Virus record (IMG/VR): IMGVR_UViG_3300036853_000446
Coordinates: 186,001-250,000 of that record
Direction: 5' to 3' (one strand)
From: a virus
Length of the DNA: 64,000 nt
Shown here: positions 48,472 to 56,456 of the stretch, in pieces
Layout of the letters: each line of letters starts with the position of its first letter
How positions within the stretch are numbered: position 1 is the first letter of the stretch
Notes under the pieces: generated by a model
Databases searched by the model: none
Told to the model about the DNA's origin: nothing
Seen by the model: the letters and a program-made list of their open reading frames with translations, nothing else
Made by a program: the position numbers and the translations under genes

Positions 48472-48501
48472 GCACCGAGCGACGGGAGGGGCGCTCGGTG
48501 C
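48472..48501 (+). terminator. Hairpin after the 48174 gene
   Basis: GCACCGAGC (48472-48480) pairs with GCTCGGTGC (48493-48501). A 12-nt loop and no U-run. May be a terminator or a regulatory inverted repeat. Confidence 0.4.
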
Positions 48502-49070
48502 CTGTAAACGGGCTGTGGGAGCCTCCGGGGCGATGGGCGCGGCGGAGGTCCCTTGGGCGCCCGCGTTTCTCTTGGGAATACGTCGCTTTCTGTAAAAACC
48601 GCGCCGTTGTTTCGTCTCGTGCCGGCCCATTTTAGGTTACTCTCACTCGTTTCGGCGCACGGGCGGGGTCATCTCGTTTCTGACTGAGACACCCAGCTCG
48701 GTGCCGCCGCCCTCAGCGAAGCTCGACTCCCCGGCAGCGAGCGGCTCAAAAGGTCCGCGCGCGCCCTTCCAAGATGGGAGTTAACGGCGCGCCACCAGAA
48801 AACAGCGGCGGATTGGATACTCTGGTCACCCCTCAGGTACCGCTTGTTAATGCGCTCCGGGCTCAGTCGTTTTCGATTGACATTCGACAAATAGCGCTCC
48901 CCCCGGCGCCCCTTCTTACTGGACGCGCAATCGGCCCAACGGCCATGAAAAGAATGAGCAAATCGGCCGGTCGAAACTGGCCTTAACGCAGCCCTAACTG
49001 AGACTTGGCCGACCCGCCGGTTTGATCATTCCTGCCTCCCCCCTCCGACCCGGCCTTCGGCCCTGGTCTT
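48502..49070. other. Gene-poor region
   Basis: Short open frames on both strands (48669-48890 minus, 48774-48986 plus) have no coding character that I trust. No motif A or B. Composition is variable. Confidence 0.5.
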
Positions 49071-49071
49071 T

Positions 49072-49176
49072 AGGGTCGAGGCGTCGACCCTCCCGCTGTC
49101 TCGTTAGGGGTCGAGGCGTCGACCCTCCGGATCCCTGTCTTGAGCCGTCGCCGGCCTTAGGGTCGAGGCGTCGACT
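49072..49176. repeat. Three copies of palindromic AGGGTCGAGGCGTCGACCCT
   Basis: Copies centred near 49082, 49117 and 49169 (the last with only TCGAC of the right arm). Each has AGGGTCGA/TCGACCCT arms with a GGCG loop and can form an 8-bp hairpin. The third overlaps the stop codon of the 50041 gene. Possible terminator array or mobile palindromic repeat. Confidence 0.6.
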
Positions 49177-50041
49177 TGTTTCGGATCGAATCGAGCCGGG
49201 TGCTCAATTCGACGATCTGCTTGGCGGCTGCGCCTTTGGGGAGCGTGGCGTTAAAGGACTCTCCGGCTTTTTTGCACAGGTGCTCGAGGTATTCCGCCTG
49301 CCGCTCCGTCATGGGCTCATCCTTGCTGAGCCACAAATCTGGATTCTCGCGACGCGCCTCTTGGCATCGCGCCACCAGGGCGTCGATGAGTTCGGTGGCC
49401 ACGGGTTTAGAAAGACTCCCATCAAAGACCTCACCCGTCTGCTCGCAAAGCGACTTCAAGAGTGCCGCCTGCTTCTCCGTCATTTTGGGCGGCTTGCGAG
49501 GTTTGTTCGGCTTGTCGGGCGGGAGCGCTTTCAACAGGGCGATGACTTCGAAGGCCCACAGCCGCTGGACCCTGTCGGACGGAGGCGGTTCGCTGTTTTT
49601 TGGAGGAAACGCCGAGGACCATCCATCCTGCCCGAGCGGGCGTTCGTGATAGAGCCCCTTCGCGGAGCCCGTCGGTACGTCTTTGCCGTTGACGCGCTGG
49701 AGGAGCCCGGCGTGTCGGAGGAGTTTCGCAACGCTCGAGGGGGCCAGGGAAGGCGGGCCAAGGTTCACCCCGATAGTGGTCACGTTCAGCCACTCCGTCT
49801 GGGGATCGGTTACGGGCGGCTCTGGTGACTCGCGGCTCGGTAGTCCCGAGAGAATCGTCCAGAGCCTGCCGGGATCGCATCGCACGCACAGCCCCCCGTG
49901 AGCGTCCCGAAACCAGTCGAGACCCGTGGCGGCGAGTCGCTCCTCCGGGTCGTCGGGTTGTCCTTCGATAGGCCGCCAATACCGACGGATTTTCGTCCCC
50001 GTAAATTGCGTCAAACCCGTCTGATCGTCGTAGCCAGACAT
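49157..50041 (-). CDS. Protein with two DUF3072-like modules, 294 aa
   Basis: The C-terminal 100 aa contain two copies of MTE(K/R)QA--L--LC---GE-F---L-K--A, at about residues 189-225 and 240-280, the DUF3072 pattern (PMT--Q---L--LC-EAGE-FD--LTKAEAS--I). The N-terminal part (IRRYWRPIEGQPDDPEERLA, GLCVRCDPGRLWTI) is unknown. Its last codons lie inside a palindromic repeat. Confidence 0.65.
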   Translation of the reverse strand: MSGYDDQTGLTQFTGTKIRRYWRPIEGQPDDPEERLAATGLDWFRDAHGGLCVRCDPGRLWTILSGLPSRESPEPPVTDPQTEWLNVTTIGVNLGPPSLAPSSVAKLLRHAGLLQRVNGKDVPTGSAKGLYHERPLGQDGWSSAFPPKNSEPPPSDRVQRLWAFEVIALLKALPPDKPNKPRKPPKMTEKQAALLKSLCEQTGEVFDGSLSKPVATELIDALVARCQEARRENPDLWLSKDEPMTERQAEYLEHLCKKAGESFNATLPKGAAAKQIVELSTRLDSIRNKSTPRP

Positions 50042-50378
50042 TGTCGTCGTTCACCGTGACGCCGCGAGAGCTGATTGCAGGGGAGCTTAAAGGCGATCCG
50101 CCGTGCGCGAAAGGGGCACGTCACTCGGGACGGTCACCCTATTCCGGGCTCGCTCACCGCTATGTGCCGACAGCCACCGACGTTCCCCGTCCGGTCTCGT
50201 TCCGTTGATTCGGGCAGGGGTTACGACTTGCACCACGGGTTACGCGGTTGGGTCTACTCGCGCCACGTCGTCTTCTACGTGCCCGCCGAATGGGGCGTCG
50301 AGGTCATTCGCATCCCTCCACTCCCGCCGCGACATCGGACTCGCCGTTATTACTGGTATCGCAGGGCATCCGGCCAAC

Positions 50379-50406
50379 TTGACCTTTCCTCAAGTTCTGC
50401 TAGTCT
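50379..50406 (+). promoter_or_regulatory. TTGACC..TAGTCT promoter with CTTTCCTCAAGT element
   Basis: TTGACC (50379-50384), 16 nt, TAGTCT (50401-50406), then 7 nt to GTG 50414. The spacer contains CTTTCCTCAAGT (50384-50395), which recurs at 60852-60863 before another addiction-module gene. Confidence 0.5.
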
Positions 50407-50413
50407 ATTGGGT

Positions 50414-50683
50414 GTGCCACCGAACACCCCTGCCGCTGTCCTGGCCGAGTGCCACGCAGGCGGGCGCACTGGGATCTTCATGCTCGGGGAGCACGGGGCA
50501 GACAGCGCTCGCAAGCGGAACATCGACATCCACGATATCAAGCATGCACTGGTAGGGTCTACCAAAGCGTTCCTCCAACCCAATGGTCGATGGAATGTCT
50601 CCGGTGGTTCAGACCTCGAAGGCGATCCCGTCACTCTCATCGTCAATGTCGAACGTGGCCTGCTGATCGTGACCCTCTATTGA
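50414..50683 (+). CDS. DUF4258-like putative toxin
   Basis: 89 aa from GTG 50414. RNIDIHDIKHALVGSTKAFL, RWNVSGGSDLEGDPVTLIVN, RGLLIVTLY match the DUF4258 (RelE/MqsR-like) pattern with the central IHD---AL and final L-VVT(L/V)Y. The frame upstream is open but not protein-like. Followed after 11 nt by an HTH antitoxin. Confidence 0.7.
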   Translation: MPPNTPAAVLAECHAGGRTGIFMLGEHGADSARKRNIDIHDIKHALVGSTKAFLQPNGRWNVSGGSDLEGDPVTLIVNVERGLLIVTLY

Positions 50684-50694
50684 TGGGAGAACCT

Positions 50695-51090
50695 ATGAAA
50701 CGCGAACACAAGATCACCGTCGGCCGCTACACGCTGATCGGCACGTACGAGGCGGTCGAACTCGAGGACGGCACGTTCGCCATGTCGAGCGCCGATTTCG
50801 GCCGTCTCGGACTGCAGGCGGCGATCGCCGTCTTCAAGAAGGCCGAGAGCATCAACGGTGACGAGTTGCGCTTCGCTCGTAAGACCATGGGCCTCCGTCA
50901 ACCGGACCTTGGCGCCCTGCTCGACGTCGCTACCGAGACGGTGTCACGTTGGGAGACGGGAGCCGATCCGATTCGTCGGCAGACTCAACTCGCCGTTCTC
51001 TTGTTCCTCGAGTATACGCAACAGTATGGTTCGCCCGTGCCACTCGCTCCGGCGAACGATCAAACTCTCCCCGTCCGCATCGTCGCCTGA
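50695..51090 (+). CDS. MqsA-type HTH antitoxin
   Basis: 131 aa. The C-terminal XRE/MqsA helix-turn-helix is ELRFARKTMGLRQPDLGALL then DVATETVSRWETGADPIRRQ. The N-terminal 55 aa (RYTLIGTYEAVELEDGTFAM) replace the usual zinc domain and probably bind the toxin. A Shine-Dalgarno (GGGAGA) precedes ATG 50695. Expected to autoregulate the pair. Confidence 0.75.
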   Translation: MKREHKITVGRYTLIGTYEAVELEDGTFAMSSADFGRLGLQAAIAVFKKAESINGDELRFARKTMGLRQPDLGALLDVATETVSRWETGADPIRRQTQLAVLLFLEYTQQYGSPVPLAPANDQTLPVRIVA

Positions 51091-51168
51091 CTTTCCCTTG
51101 GCGCGCGATCAAAGGTCGTTCGTCGTCAGCTCTCCCGCTTTCTTCCGTTACCCTTTGGGAATGCCGTC

Positions 51169-51546
51169 ATGACTGCCGAATCGGTTTCTCGCGCGTTCGA
51201 GTCCCTCACGACGCTTCCCGCTCTCGAAGGGGGCTTCCTCCGCCATCTCCTATTTCAGGCGATCGACGACCCCGCGTTGGCGCTCGACCCCGCGCTCGCC
51301 ACCCATTTGTACCTCGTCCCTTTGGTCGTCCGCGTCTTGCCCTCGTCATTCGTTCGCAGCATCCTGGCCAGCCCGAGCGTACGGTTCATGGCAGCGAACA
51401 CCCTCGACGACGCCGCTCGCAACGTCGCCGTTGGCCGTGACGACATCTCAGCCGAGACGCTCGTGAAGCTTTCTCGTATCGCGCTCCACGACCCCGCCTT
51501 CCTCGCTTATTTCCTCGACAATCGCCCCCCGAGCCCGTTCCTGTGA
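51169..51546 (+). CDS. Hypothetical helical protein, 125 aa
   Basis: EGGFLRHLLFQAIDDPALAL, LVPLVVRVLPSSFVRSILAS: helical, moderately hydrophobic, no clear membrane span. Same strand as the toxin-antitoxin pair. Unknown function. Confidence 0.55.
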   Translation: MTAESVSRAFESLTTLPALEGGFLRHLLFQAIDDPALALDPALATHLYLVPLVVRVLPSSFVRSILASPSVRFMAANTLDDAARNVAVGRDDISAETLVKLSRIALHDPAFLAYFLDNRPPSPFL

Positions 51547-51555
51547 ACCGCCAAC

Positions 51556-51759
51556 ATGTACCATCTACGCATCCTCGCTCATGACGCCGTGTGGTATCGC
51601 CCCTGGCCGAGGATCCCCGAGCTTTACGACACGCTCATGCTGGGCGGCCGCTATACCGTCGATGCGGTCGAACATGAAGCGGGCACGGAAGCGGGCAACC
51701 GATGGGACGTGACCGTTCGGGTGAGGCGTCTCCCGGATCCTTTGGCGGGCACTTCCTAG
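51556..51759 (+). CDS. Hypothetical protein, 67 aa
   Basis: MYHLRILAHDAVWYRPWPRI, LMLGGRYTVDAVEHEAGTEA, a likely small beta protein. 9 nt after the 51169 gene, so co-transcribed. Confidence 0.55.
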   Translation: MYHLRILAHDAVWYRPWPRIPELYDTLMLGGRYTVDAVEHEAGTEAGNRWDVTVRVRRLPDPLAGTS

Positions 51760-51981
51760 GTCCGGCTCCAGCGTCTCTCCGGGCCCCCTGACAGCCCGCC
51801 AGTGCCCGCCGTCGAGTCGCCCCTTCCTCCGCACGCCCGAGCCGCCGGGGCTTCTCAGAGGGCCCACTGAGCGTTCCTGCGGGGCCGTCCAGGTCGAATC
51901 CCCCGGTCACGTTCGCTTTCTTCACCCCGCGGACAGCTTGGATAGCCTCCAATTCGTCACCAAGGTGCGGTAGGTGTGCAC

Positions 51982-52377
51982 ATGTCTTCCAAAACGAAAC
52001 CATTGCCCGAGCGTCCCGATCCCGCCCTCATCGAACCGGGCCAGACCACACAGGATCTCGCCCACCTCCTGAAGGGCCTCGAAGACGCCAGACTGTGGAG
52101 TCATTTTGCCCCGCACTCTGCGGGTGGCATGGCGACCGCAGACATGGTCTCCGAACGGCTCGGGGCCGTCGATACCATGCTCGAAGCGCTCGTGAGGATC
52201 GTGAGCGGGCTCGCGCACGAGGTACGGGTCTCCGAGGTCCAAGCGCGGAACGGCATCACGTATTTGGAAGCCTCGCAACTCGTGTCGGCCGAGAAAGCCT
52301 GGCTCGACGCTGAGGAGCGTGAGAAACCGCAAGACGCTCGAACCCATCTTCGGGCACCTTCGCTGTCCCTCCGCTAG
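51982..52377 (+). CDS. Hypothetical protein, 131 aa
   Basis: TTQDLAHLLKGLEDARLWSH and VDTMLEALVRIVSGLAHEVR; helical. ATG 51982 (MSSKTK) follows AGGTGTGCAC, a near-miss of motif A at only 3 nt. The 222 nt before it carry no gene. Confidence 0.55.
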   Translation: MSSKTKPLPERPDPALIEPGQTTQDLAHLLKGLEDARLWSHFAPHSAGGMATADMVSERLGAVDTMLEALVRIVSGLAHEVRVSEVQARNGITYLEASQLVSAEKAWLDAEEREKPQDARTHLRAPSLSLR

Positions 52378-52486
52378 GCCCGGGCGACGTGGGAACAACG
52401 ACTCTGCCGCTTTCCCGTCGACCGTCTCTCGCTTTCAAACATTCTCGCTCTCCCTGCTTCTGGCAGAGCAAACGCGGAACTAAAAC

Positions 52487-52693
52487 ATGACCATCAAACT
52501 CATCGACGGCACCGAATGGTCAGACGGTGACCTGCACGCCCAACGAGCTAAAGAATGGGGAATGACCCGCGTAGCCGCCAAGGCTAGGGGCTTTATGCTC
52601 GATTACTGCACGCCAGGCCAATCGCTCAATGCGCTCATTGGAAGGAAGGACCTCATTGAAAAGAAGGACGAGAAGCAAACAAAACCCAAATAA
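52487..52693 (+). CDS. Hypothetical protein, 68 aa
   Basis: MTIKLIDGTEWSDGDLHAQR, KEWGMTRVAAKARGF then a very basic end (LIEKKDEKQTKPK). Unknown function. Confidence 0.55.
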   Translation: MTIKLIDGTEWSDGDLHAQRAKEWGMTRVAAKARGFMLDYCTPGQSLNALIGRKDLIEKKDEKQTKPK

Positions 52694-52760
52694 TCTCTCA
52701 GCGGGCGCAATGTCCTTGATTCTTTCGGGGGGATACTTCCCCTCTCCCGACGCGGGTTAG

Positions 52761-53507
52761 CTAGCCACGATCTCGATCCGACTTCGCTTCTTCCTTACGG
52801 TATTTGTCTCGATCCTTCTCGTAACGCTCCTGCGCCTTGTCTCTCGCGTCCTCGAGCGCATCCGTGTGGACGTGCTTTGCACCTTGGGAAGTCATATGTG
52901 CCGCGAAGTCAGCCATGTCCGGGCCCCCGGATTTGAACTCCACTTCAAAGACATCGTCACCCGATTGGCAGCTCATGACGCCGTTGCCGCTGGTATCCGT
53001 GTTTAGGTTGAACTTCATCTTCGATATGGGCTTCTTCTTGTCCGTGCCTTGGGTATGCAGCAGCCGCTCCACGTCCTTTTCACTGATTTTCGAGGCATCC
53101 CCGCCGCGCGCCAAAGCACGATTGACCCCTTCGTGGTCCTGCTTGTCGCGAAGCTTGTTCAGCTCGGCTTTCGTGGCCTTCTGACCCCCCGGCTTGGCTT
53201 CATCCTTCGGCTTCTTCTTACCCTCATCCTTGCCGTCGCCCTTCTCCCCCTTGGGCGCGTCCCCCTTCGTCTCCTTCGTCTTGACCTTGTGCTTCGAGTG
53301 GTCCGCTTTCGGATGTTCGTGAAGGTATTTCTCGAGCGCTTCCGGTGAGGAATGCTCCATGGACGTCACGGAACGCCGTGCAACGCGCTCGGCCAGGTCA
53401 TTCAGAGCCGACGCGACCCGCACTCGAGAAGGGGCCTCGCTTCGCGCGTAGGCTAGGAGAGCCCGAAGCTCGTGTCGTAGATCTCGAGGGGAAGCGATCT
53501 TGTTCAT
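52761..53507 (-). CDS. MNKIA-module protein with highly charged body, 248 aa
   Basis: N-terminal module MNKIASPRDLRHELRALLAY..PSRVRVASALNDLAERVA, shared with the 55966 and 58630 proteins. Then PEALEKYLHEHPKADHSKHK, a Lys/Glu/Asp-rich linker and a folded end (GNGVMSCQSGDDVFEVEFKS). Probably a structural or packaged protein (inference). ATG 53507 chosen by alignment of the module. Confidence 0.65.
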   Translation of the reverse strand: MNKIASPRDLRHELRALLAYARSEAPSRVRVASALNDLAERVARRSVTSMEHSSPEALEKYLHEHPKADHSKHKVKTKETKGDAPKGEKGDGKDEGKKKPKDEAKPGGQKATKAELNKLRDKQDHEGVNRALARGGDASKISEKDVERLLHTQGTDKKKPISKMKFNLNTDTSGNGVMSCQSGDDVFEVEFKSGGPDMADFAAHMTSQGAKHVHTDALEDARDKAQERYEKDRDKYRKEEAKSDRDRG

Positions 53508-53582
53508 GGTGGGGAAGTCCTTTTCTCGTACAACCGGCGCATCAATGGATTTGGCAACGCGATCCAGAGCTAACCAGGGCAC

Positions 53583-53610
53583 GGATCAAACCGTTGGGCT
53601 CGCCCGTACT
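53583..53610 (+). promoter_or_regulatory. Motif B upstream of the 53625 gene
   Basis: GGATCAAA, 13 nt, CCGTACT, then 14 nt to ATG 53625. Divergent from the MNKIA gene. Confidence 0.6.
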
Positions 53611-53624
53611 TGGCTTTGCCCCCT

Positions 53625-53969
53625 ATGAAAACCCCCCTCATCACGGTTCGCTCTGCCGGCTCCACGCGCCCCGGCTTTGCCCAAATCACGTTACAGGTCT
53701 CGACGGTTAGCGACCCCGCCACCAGCCACGACGAGTGGATCACGGGGCTTCGCGAGCGGCGCGCCCTCACCGCCGCCGTCTATTGCGTGGCCGCCCGTCT
53801 CGAGCAGATCGCTAGCACGGAGGCCCTCGAGTTAGAAGTCAGCGTCGGCCAAATCCGGCTCGGCGTCATCGACGTCGACACCCGCAAGGACGCCCTCGAC
53901 GACGACATCATCACCGAAATCGTCATCGAAGCCTGCGTCGATTGCGGCTTCACGCTCGCCGATCAGTAA
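53625..53969 (+). CDS. Hypothetical protein, 114 aa
   Basis: PLITVRSAGSTRPGFAQITL, LELEVSVGQIRLGVIDVDTR, IIEIVIEACVDCGFTLADQ-like acidic end. Regular beta-alpha alternation. Unknown function; own motif B. Confidence 0.6.
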   Translation: MKTPLITVRSAGSTRPGFAQITLQVSTVSDPATSHDEWITGLRERRALTAAVYCVAARLEQIASTEALELEVSVGQIRLGVIDVDTRKDALDDDIITEIVIEACVDCGFTLADQ

Positions 53970-54076
53970 TCCCCCATTTCGCTGAAACATCGTTATCCGA
54001 GCATCTCTTTTGAAACGGCCCGATTAGGGCCCGTTGCTCGGTTAACGAACGTAAAGCAAACTAGTCATCTCCCAGC

Positions 54077-54553
54077 ATGCCAACCCTAATCGCGATTGCC
54101 GCCGCGCTACTCCTATTTCTCATCTTCGCCGAGCACGGCGGACTGCGCTGGCTAGGGTCCGTTCTTCGTCTGGCTTTCGCCCCGCAGCTCGCCTGGGTCT
54201 CGTGGGCCGTCGCTTACCTCGTCGAGACTCTAGTGGTTTCACCCCGGCGTTGGGTGCATCGACGGGTCGAAGCTCGATTCGGCAAGCGGGTTGCCGACGA
54301 GTATCATTGGCGCCTCGTGCTCGTCGCCATATTCGGTTTCTTCGCAGTGTACGACTTCCGTATGTTCATCTCCGGCATAGTCGCCTCCATCGTCCTCGGC
54401 GTGGGTCTCACGCTTGCCTTTCTGGCCCTCGTATCCGTGTTCGGGATCGTCAGTCTGTTCATCTACTACGGCGTCATAGTCCTCAGCCACGTCCGCCGCT
54501 GGTTTCGCTGGTTGACGACGGCATATCTCCGGGAGGCCCCGAGCGGCTCGTGA
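54077..54553 (+). CDS. Multi-pass membrane protein, 158 aa
   Basis: Segments at about residues 3-20 (LIAIAAALLLFLIFAEHG), 78-95 (LVLVAIFGFFAVYDFRMF) and 97-140 (two spans, IVLGVGLTLAFLALVSVFGI). A cytoplasmic basic loop (SPRRWVHRRVEARFGKR) lies between. Unknown function. Confidence 0.65.
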   Translation: MPTLIAIAAALLLFLIFAEHGGLRWLGSVLRLAFAPQLAWVSWAVAYLVETLVVSPRRWVHRRVEARFGKRVADEYHWRLVLVAIFGFFAVYDFRMFISGIVASIVLGVGLTLAFLALVSVFGIVSLFIYYGVIVLSHVRRWFRWLTTAYLREAPSGS

Positions 54554-54708
54554 CCGGTAGCCCGCCTTACCGTCAGGGCGCCCCGTGGTGAGGCGACGGG
54601 ACCTCCAACGCTCTCGCTGGTCGTCCCCTCCCTCGGGGGCGCTCTCAGAGCCCGCCGTAGCGCTCCCTCACGGGCCCTTCTCGACCCTGGCTCCGTTATA
54701 ACGAATGT

Positions 54709-54722
54709 GCTAAACCGTTAGC
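54709..54722. promoter_or_regulatory. Palindrome GCTAA-ACCG-TTAGC abutting the antitoxin start
   Basis: Arms GCTAA/TTAGC with a 4-nt centre end immediately before ATG 54723. TTATAACG lies upstream as a possible -10. Probable operator for autoregulation. Confidence 0.5.
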
Positions 54723-54953
54723 ATGGCACCAAAAAAGCCCATCGTAGCGGGCAACTCCCTCGCCGTCGTTCTCGACAAGGCCGTCCTCGAGGCGACGGGC
54801 ATCACGCGGGAGACCGTCCTCGAGGTCTCGACCGACGGTGACGTCGTCGTGCTCTCCCCCGTGCGCTCACCGGCGCGGTCCGCCCGTCTGGCAGCCATCG
54901 CCGACGGCGTTTTCACACGTCATGCGGGGGCGTTCCGCAAGCTCGCCGAATGA
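54723..54953 (+). CDS. AbrB-like antitoxin (Phd/MazE type)
   Basis: 76 aa: KKPIVAGNSLAVVLDKAVLE, TGITRETVLEVSTDGDVVVL, a swapped-hairpin AbrB/MazE fold, followed by a C-terminal helix that would bind Doc. Overlaps doc by ATGA. Confidence 0.75.
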   Translation: MAPKKPIVAGNSLAVVLDKAVLEATGITRETVLEVSTDGDVVVLSPVRSPARSARLAAIADGVFTRHAGAFRKLAE

Positions 54954-55372
54954 CCGAGTTCCTCACCCTCGATGAGGTCCTCGCTTTGCACTCGGGATCG
55001 ATCGCGCGCTTCGGAGGCGACCCTGGGATCAAGGACATCGGTCTCCTCGAGTCCGCTCTCGCCATGCCTCAGGCTTCTTTCGACGGCGTCGATCTCCACG
55101 AGACGCTCTCCGAGAAGGCCGCCGCGTATCTCTTCCATGTCGTCAAAAACCACGCCTTCGTTGACGGCAACAAGCGCACGGGGCTCGCCGTTGCGCTCGT
55201 CTTCCTCGAGCTAAACGGCTTCCGCTGGGAGGCTTCCGACTCCGATCTCATCGCCCTCACGCTCTCGGTAGCGTCGGGCGCCCGTAGTAAGGCCGCCGTG
55301 GCGGTAACGATCGCCGAAGGGCTCGTCCCGCTCCCGCCCCCCTTTCCCCCTAGGACCACAACCCCAAAATGA
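54950..55372 (+). CDS. doc: Doc toxin (Fic/Doc family)
   Basis: 140 aa. HAFVDGNKRTGLAVALVFLE is the catalytic Doc loop (H-F-D-NKRT), and the N-terminal LTLDEVLALHSGSIARFGGD plus GLLESALAMPQASFDG is typical. Doc phosphorylates EF-Tu. C-terminal proline-rich extension (PLPPPFPPRTT). Second of four ATGA-linked genes (54723-55937). Confidence 0.9.
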   Translation: MTEFLTLDEVLALHSGSIARFGGDPGIKDIGLLESALAMPQASFDGVDLHETLSEKAAAYLFHVVKNHAFVDGNKRTGLAVALVFLELNGFRWEASDSDLIALTLSVASGARSKAAVAVTIAEGLVPLPPPFPPRTTTPK

Positions 55373-55728
55373 CCGACTCCAACCCCTTTGCCGTCAACCA
55401 ATTCGGTTCGCATCCCGATCTCGGCAACGACGACTGCCAGAGCGGCGCCGAATTTGACTCTCTCTCGGACGCCGAAGCGGCCTTCTCTGCGCCCGTCACC
55501 GATCCCTACGTCGCGTTCGTCGAGCTTCTAGGGCCCTCCGGTCTCCGTAAAGTCCGTGCGAACCCCGCCTACGACGCGGCATTTGTCGCTCGGGAGCGAG
55601 CCCCGGACGACGCCGAATGGCGTCAGGAGCGCGCCATGCAGGCCGGCATGGGGCTCGGCATCGACGCCTACAACGAAGCGATGGGCTACGAAATCGAGGA
55701 CTACAACGAAGCGATGGGCCACGAATGA
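55369..55728 (+). CDS. Hypothetical protein with EDYNEAMG repeat, 119 aa
   Basis: The C-terminus carries DAYNEAMGYEIEDYNEAMGHE-type direct repeats (two units). The middle is FVELLGPSGLRKVRANPAYD. Overlaps doc and the next gene by 4 nt each. Unknown function. Confidence 0.55.
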   Translation: MTDSNPFAVNQFGSHPDLGNDDCQSGAEFDSLSDAEAAFSAPVTDPYVAFVELLGPSGLRKVRANPAYDAAFVARERAPDDAEWRQERAMQAGMGLGIDAYNEAMGYEIEDYNEAMGHE

Positions 55729-55937
55729 CCGCGATCACGCCGGACGCTTTCTCCAAGGCAGCGCTCGAAGCCATCGAAGAAACGGGCATCAGCCCCGTCG
55801 AAGATCTCGAACGTCTTCTCAGCCGCAACGTCACGCCCGCCGAGCTTCTCGAGGAATGTCTCCAGGGCTCCGACGGTGACCGCGAGCAAGGATGGCAAGA
55901 CTACGTCAGCGCGCTCGAGTCGCTCGCGAGCCTCTAG
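55725..55937 (+). CDS. Hypothetical helical protein, 70 aa
   Basis: MTAITPDAFSKAALEAIEET, GISPVEDLERLLSRNVTPAE, WQDYVSALESLASL. Last gene of the Phd/Doc operon by overlap. Unknown function. Confidence 0.55.
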   Translation: MTAITPDAFSKAALEAIEETGISPVEDLERLLSRNVTPAELLEECLQGSDGDREQGWQDYVSALESLASL

Positions 55938-55965
55938 CTCCCTCATTCCCGTCGCAGCCCCCTAG

Positions 55966-56343
55966 TCAAATCAAACGCAAGTCCCTTTCAATCATGAATC
56001 CGAAATGAAGGACGGTGTCTTGGACATGACGTCGGTGCTTGGCCCATTGTCTCTCCAAATCCCTGTCACCACCCTTGGCCTTGGCGGCATTCTCGAGTTC
56101 CTTTACCAATACCTCAGCTTTTGTGGCAGCGTCCAAGGCTGATTTCAGGTGCTTCTTCAGCGCACTCAGCTGGGCCTTGTTCTCGGAATCAAAAGCCCCA
56201 GCCTCCTTGACGAGCCCTAACCCTTCGCTCAAGGTCTGAAGCTCACTTGCAATCCGTACACGTGATGGGCGCCCACCCTCCGTGTAGGCAATGAGACGCC
56301 GAAGCTCATGCTGTAGCTCTTGGGGGGACGCGATCTTGTTCAT
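55966..56343 (-). CDS. MNKIA-module protein, 125 aa
   Basis: Module MNKIASPQELQHELRRLIAY..PSRVRIASELQTLSEGLG, nearly identical in pattern to the 52761 protein. The rest is a helical region (ALKKHLKSALDAATKAEVLV). A second ATG (56346) precedes; ATG 56343 matches the other copies. Confidence 0.65.
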   Translation of the reverse strand: MNKIASPQELQHELRRLIAYTEGGRPSRVRIASELQTLSEGLGLVKEAGAFDSENKAQLSALKKHLKSALDAATKAEVLVKELENAAKAKGGDRDLERQWAKHRRHVQDTVLHFGFMIERDLRLI

Positions 56344-56441
56344 CATGGGTGAAGGCCTTTCGCCTCACGTCGGCGCATCAACGGATTCTTGGGTGTGGGC
56401 CCCGTGGAATCGCGCAGTCCCGCACTCGCTCCCACGGGCTC

Positions 56442-56447
56442 GGTGTA
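56442..56447 (+). promoter_or_regulatory. Motif A upstream of the 56457 gene
   Basis: CTCGGTGTAG ends 9 nt before GTG 56457. The ATG at 56452 is followed by TGA after one codon and cannot serve. Confidence 0.5.
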
Positions 56448-56456
56448 GCTCATGAC

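Noticed and set aside
48669-48986. Short frames 48669-48890 (minus) and 48774-48986 (plus)
   Set aside because: They overlap each other and lack motifs, SD sites or recognisable composition.
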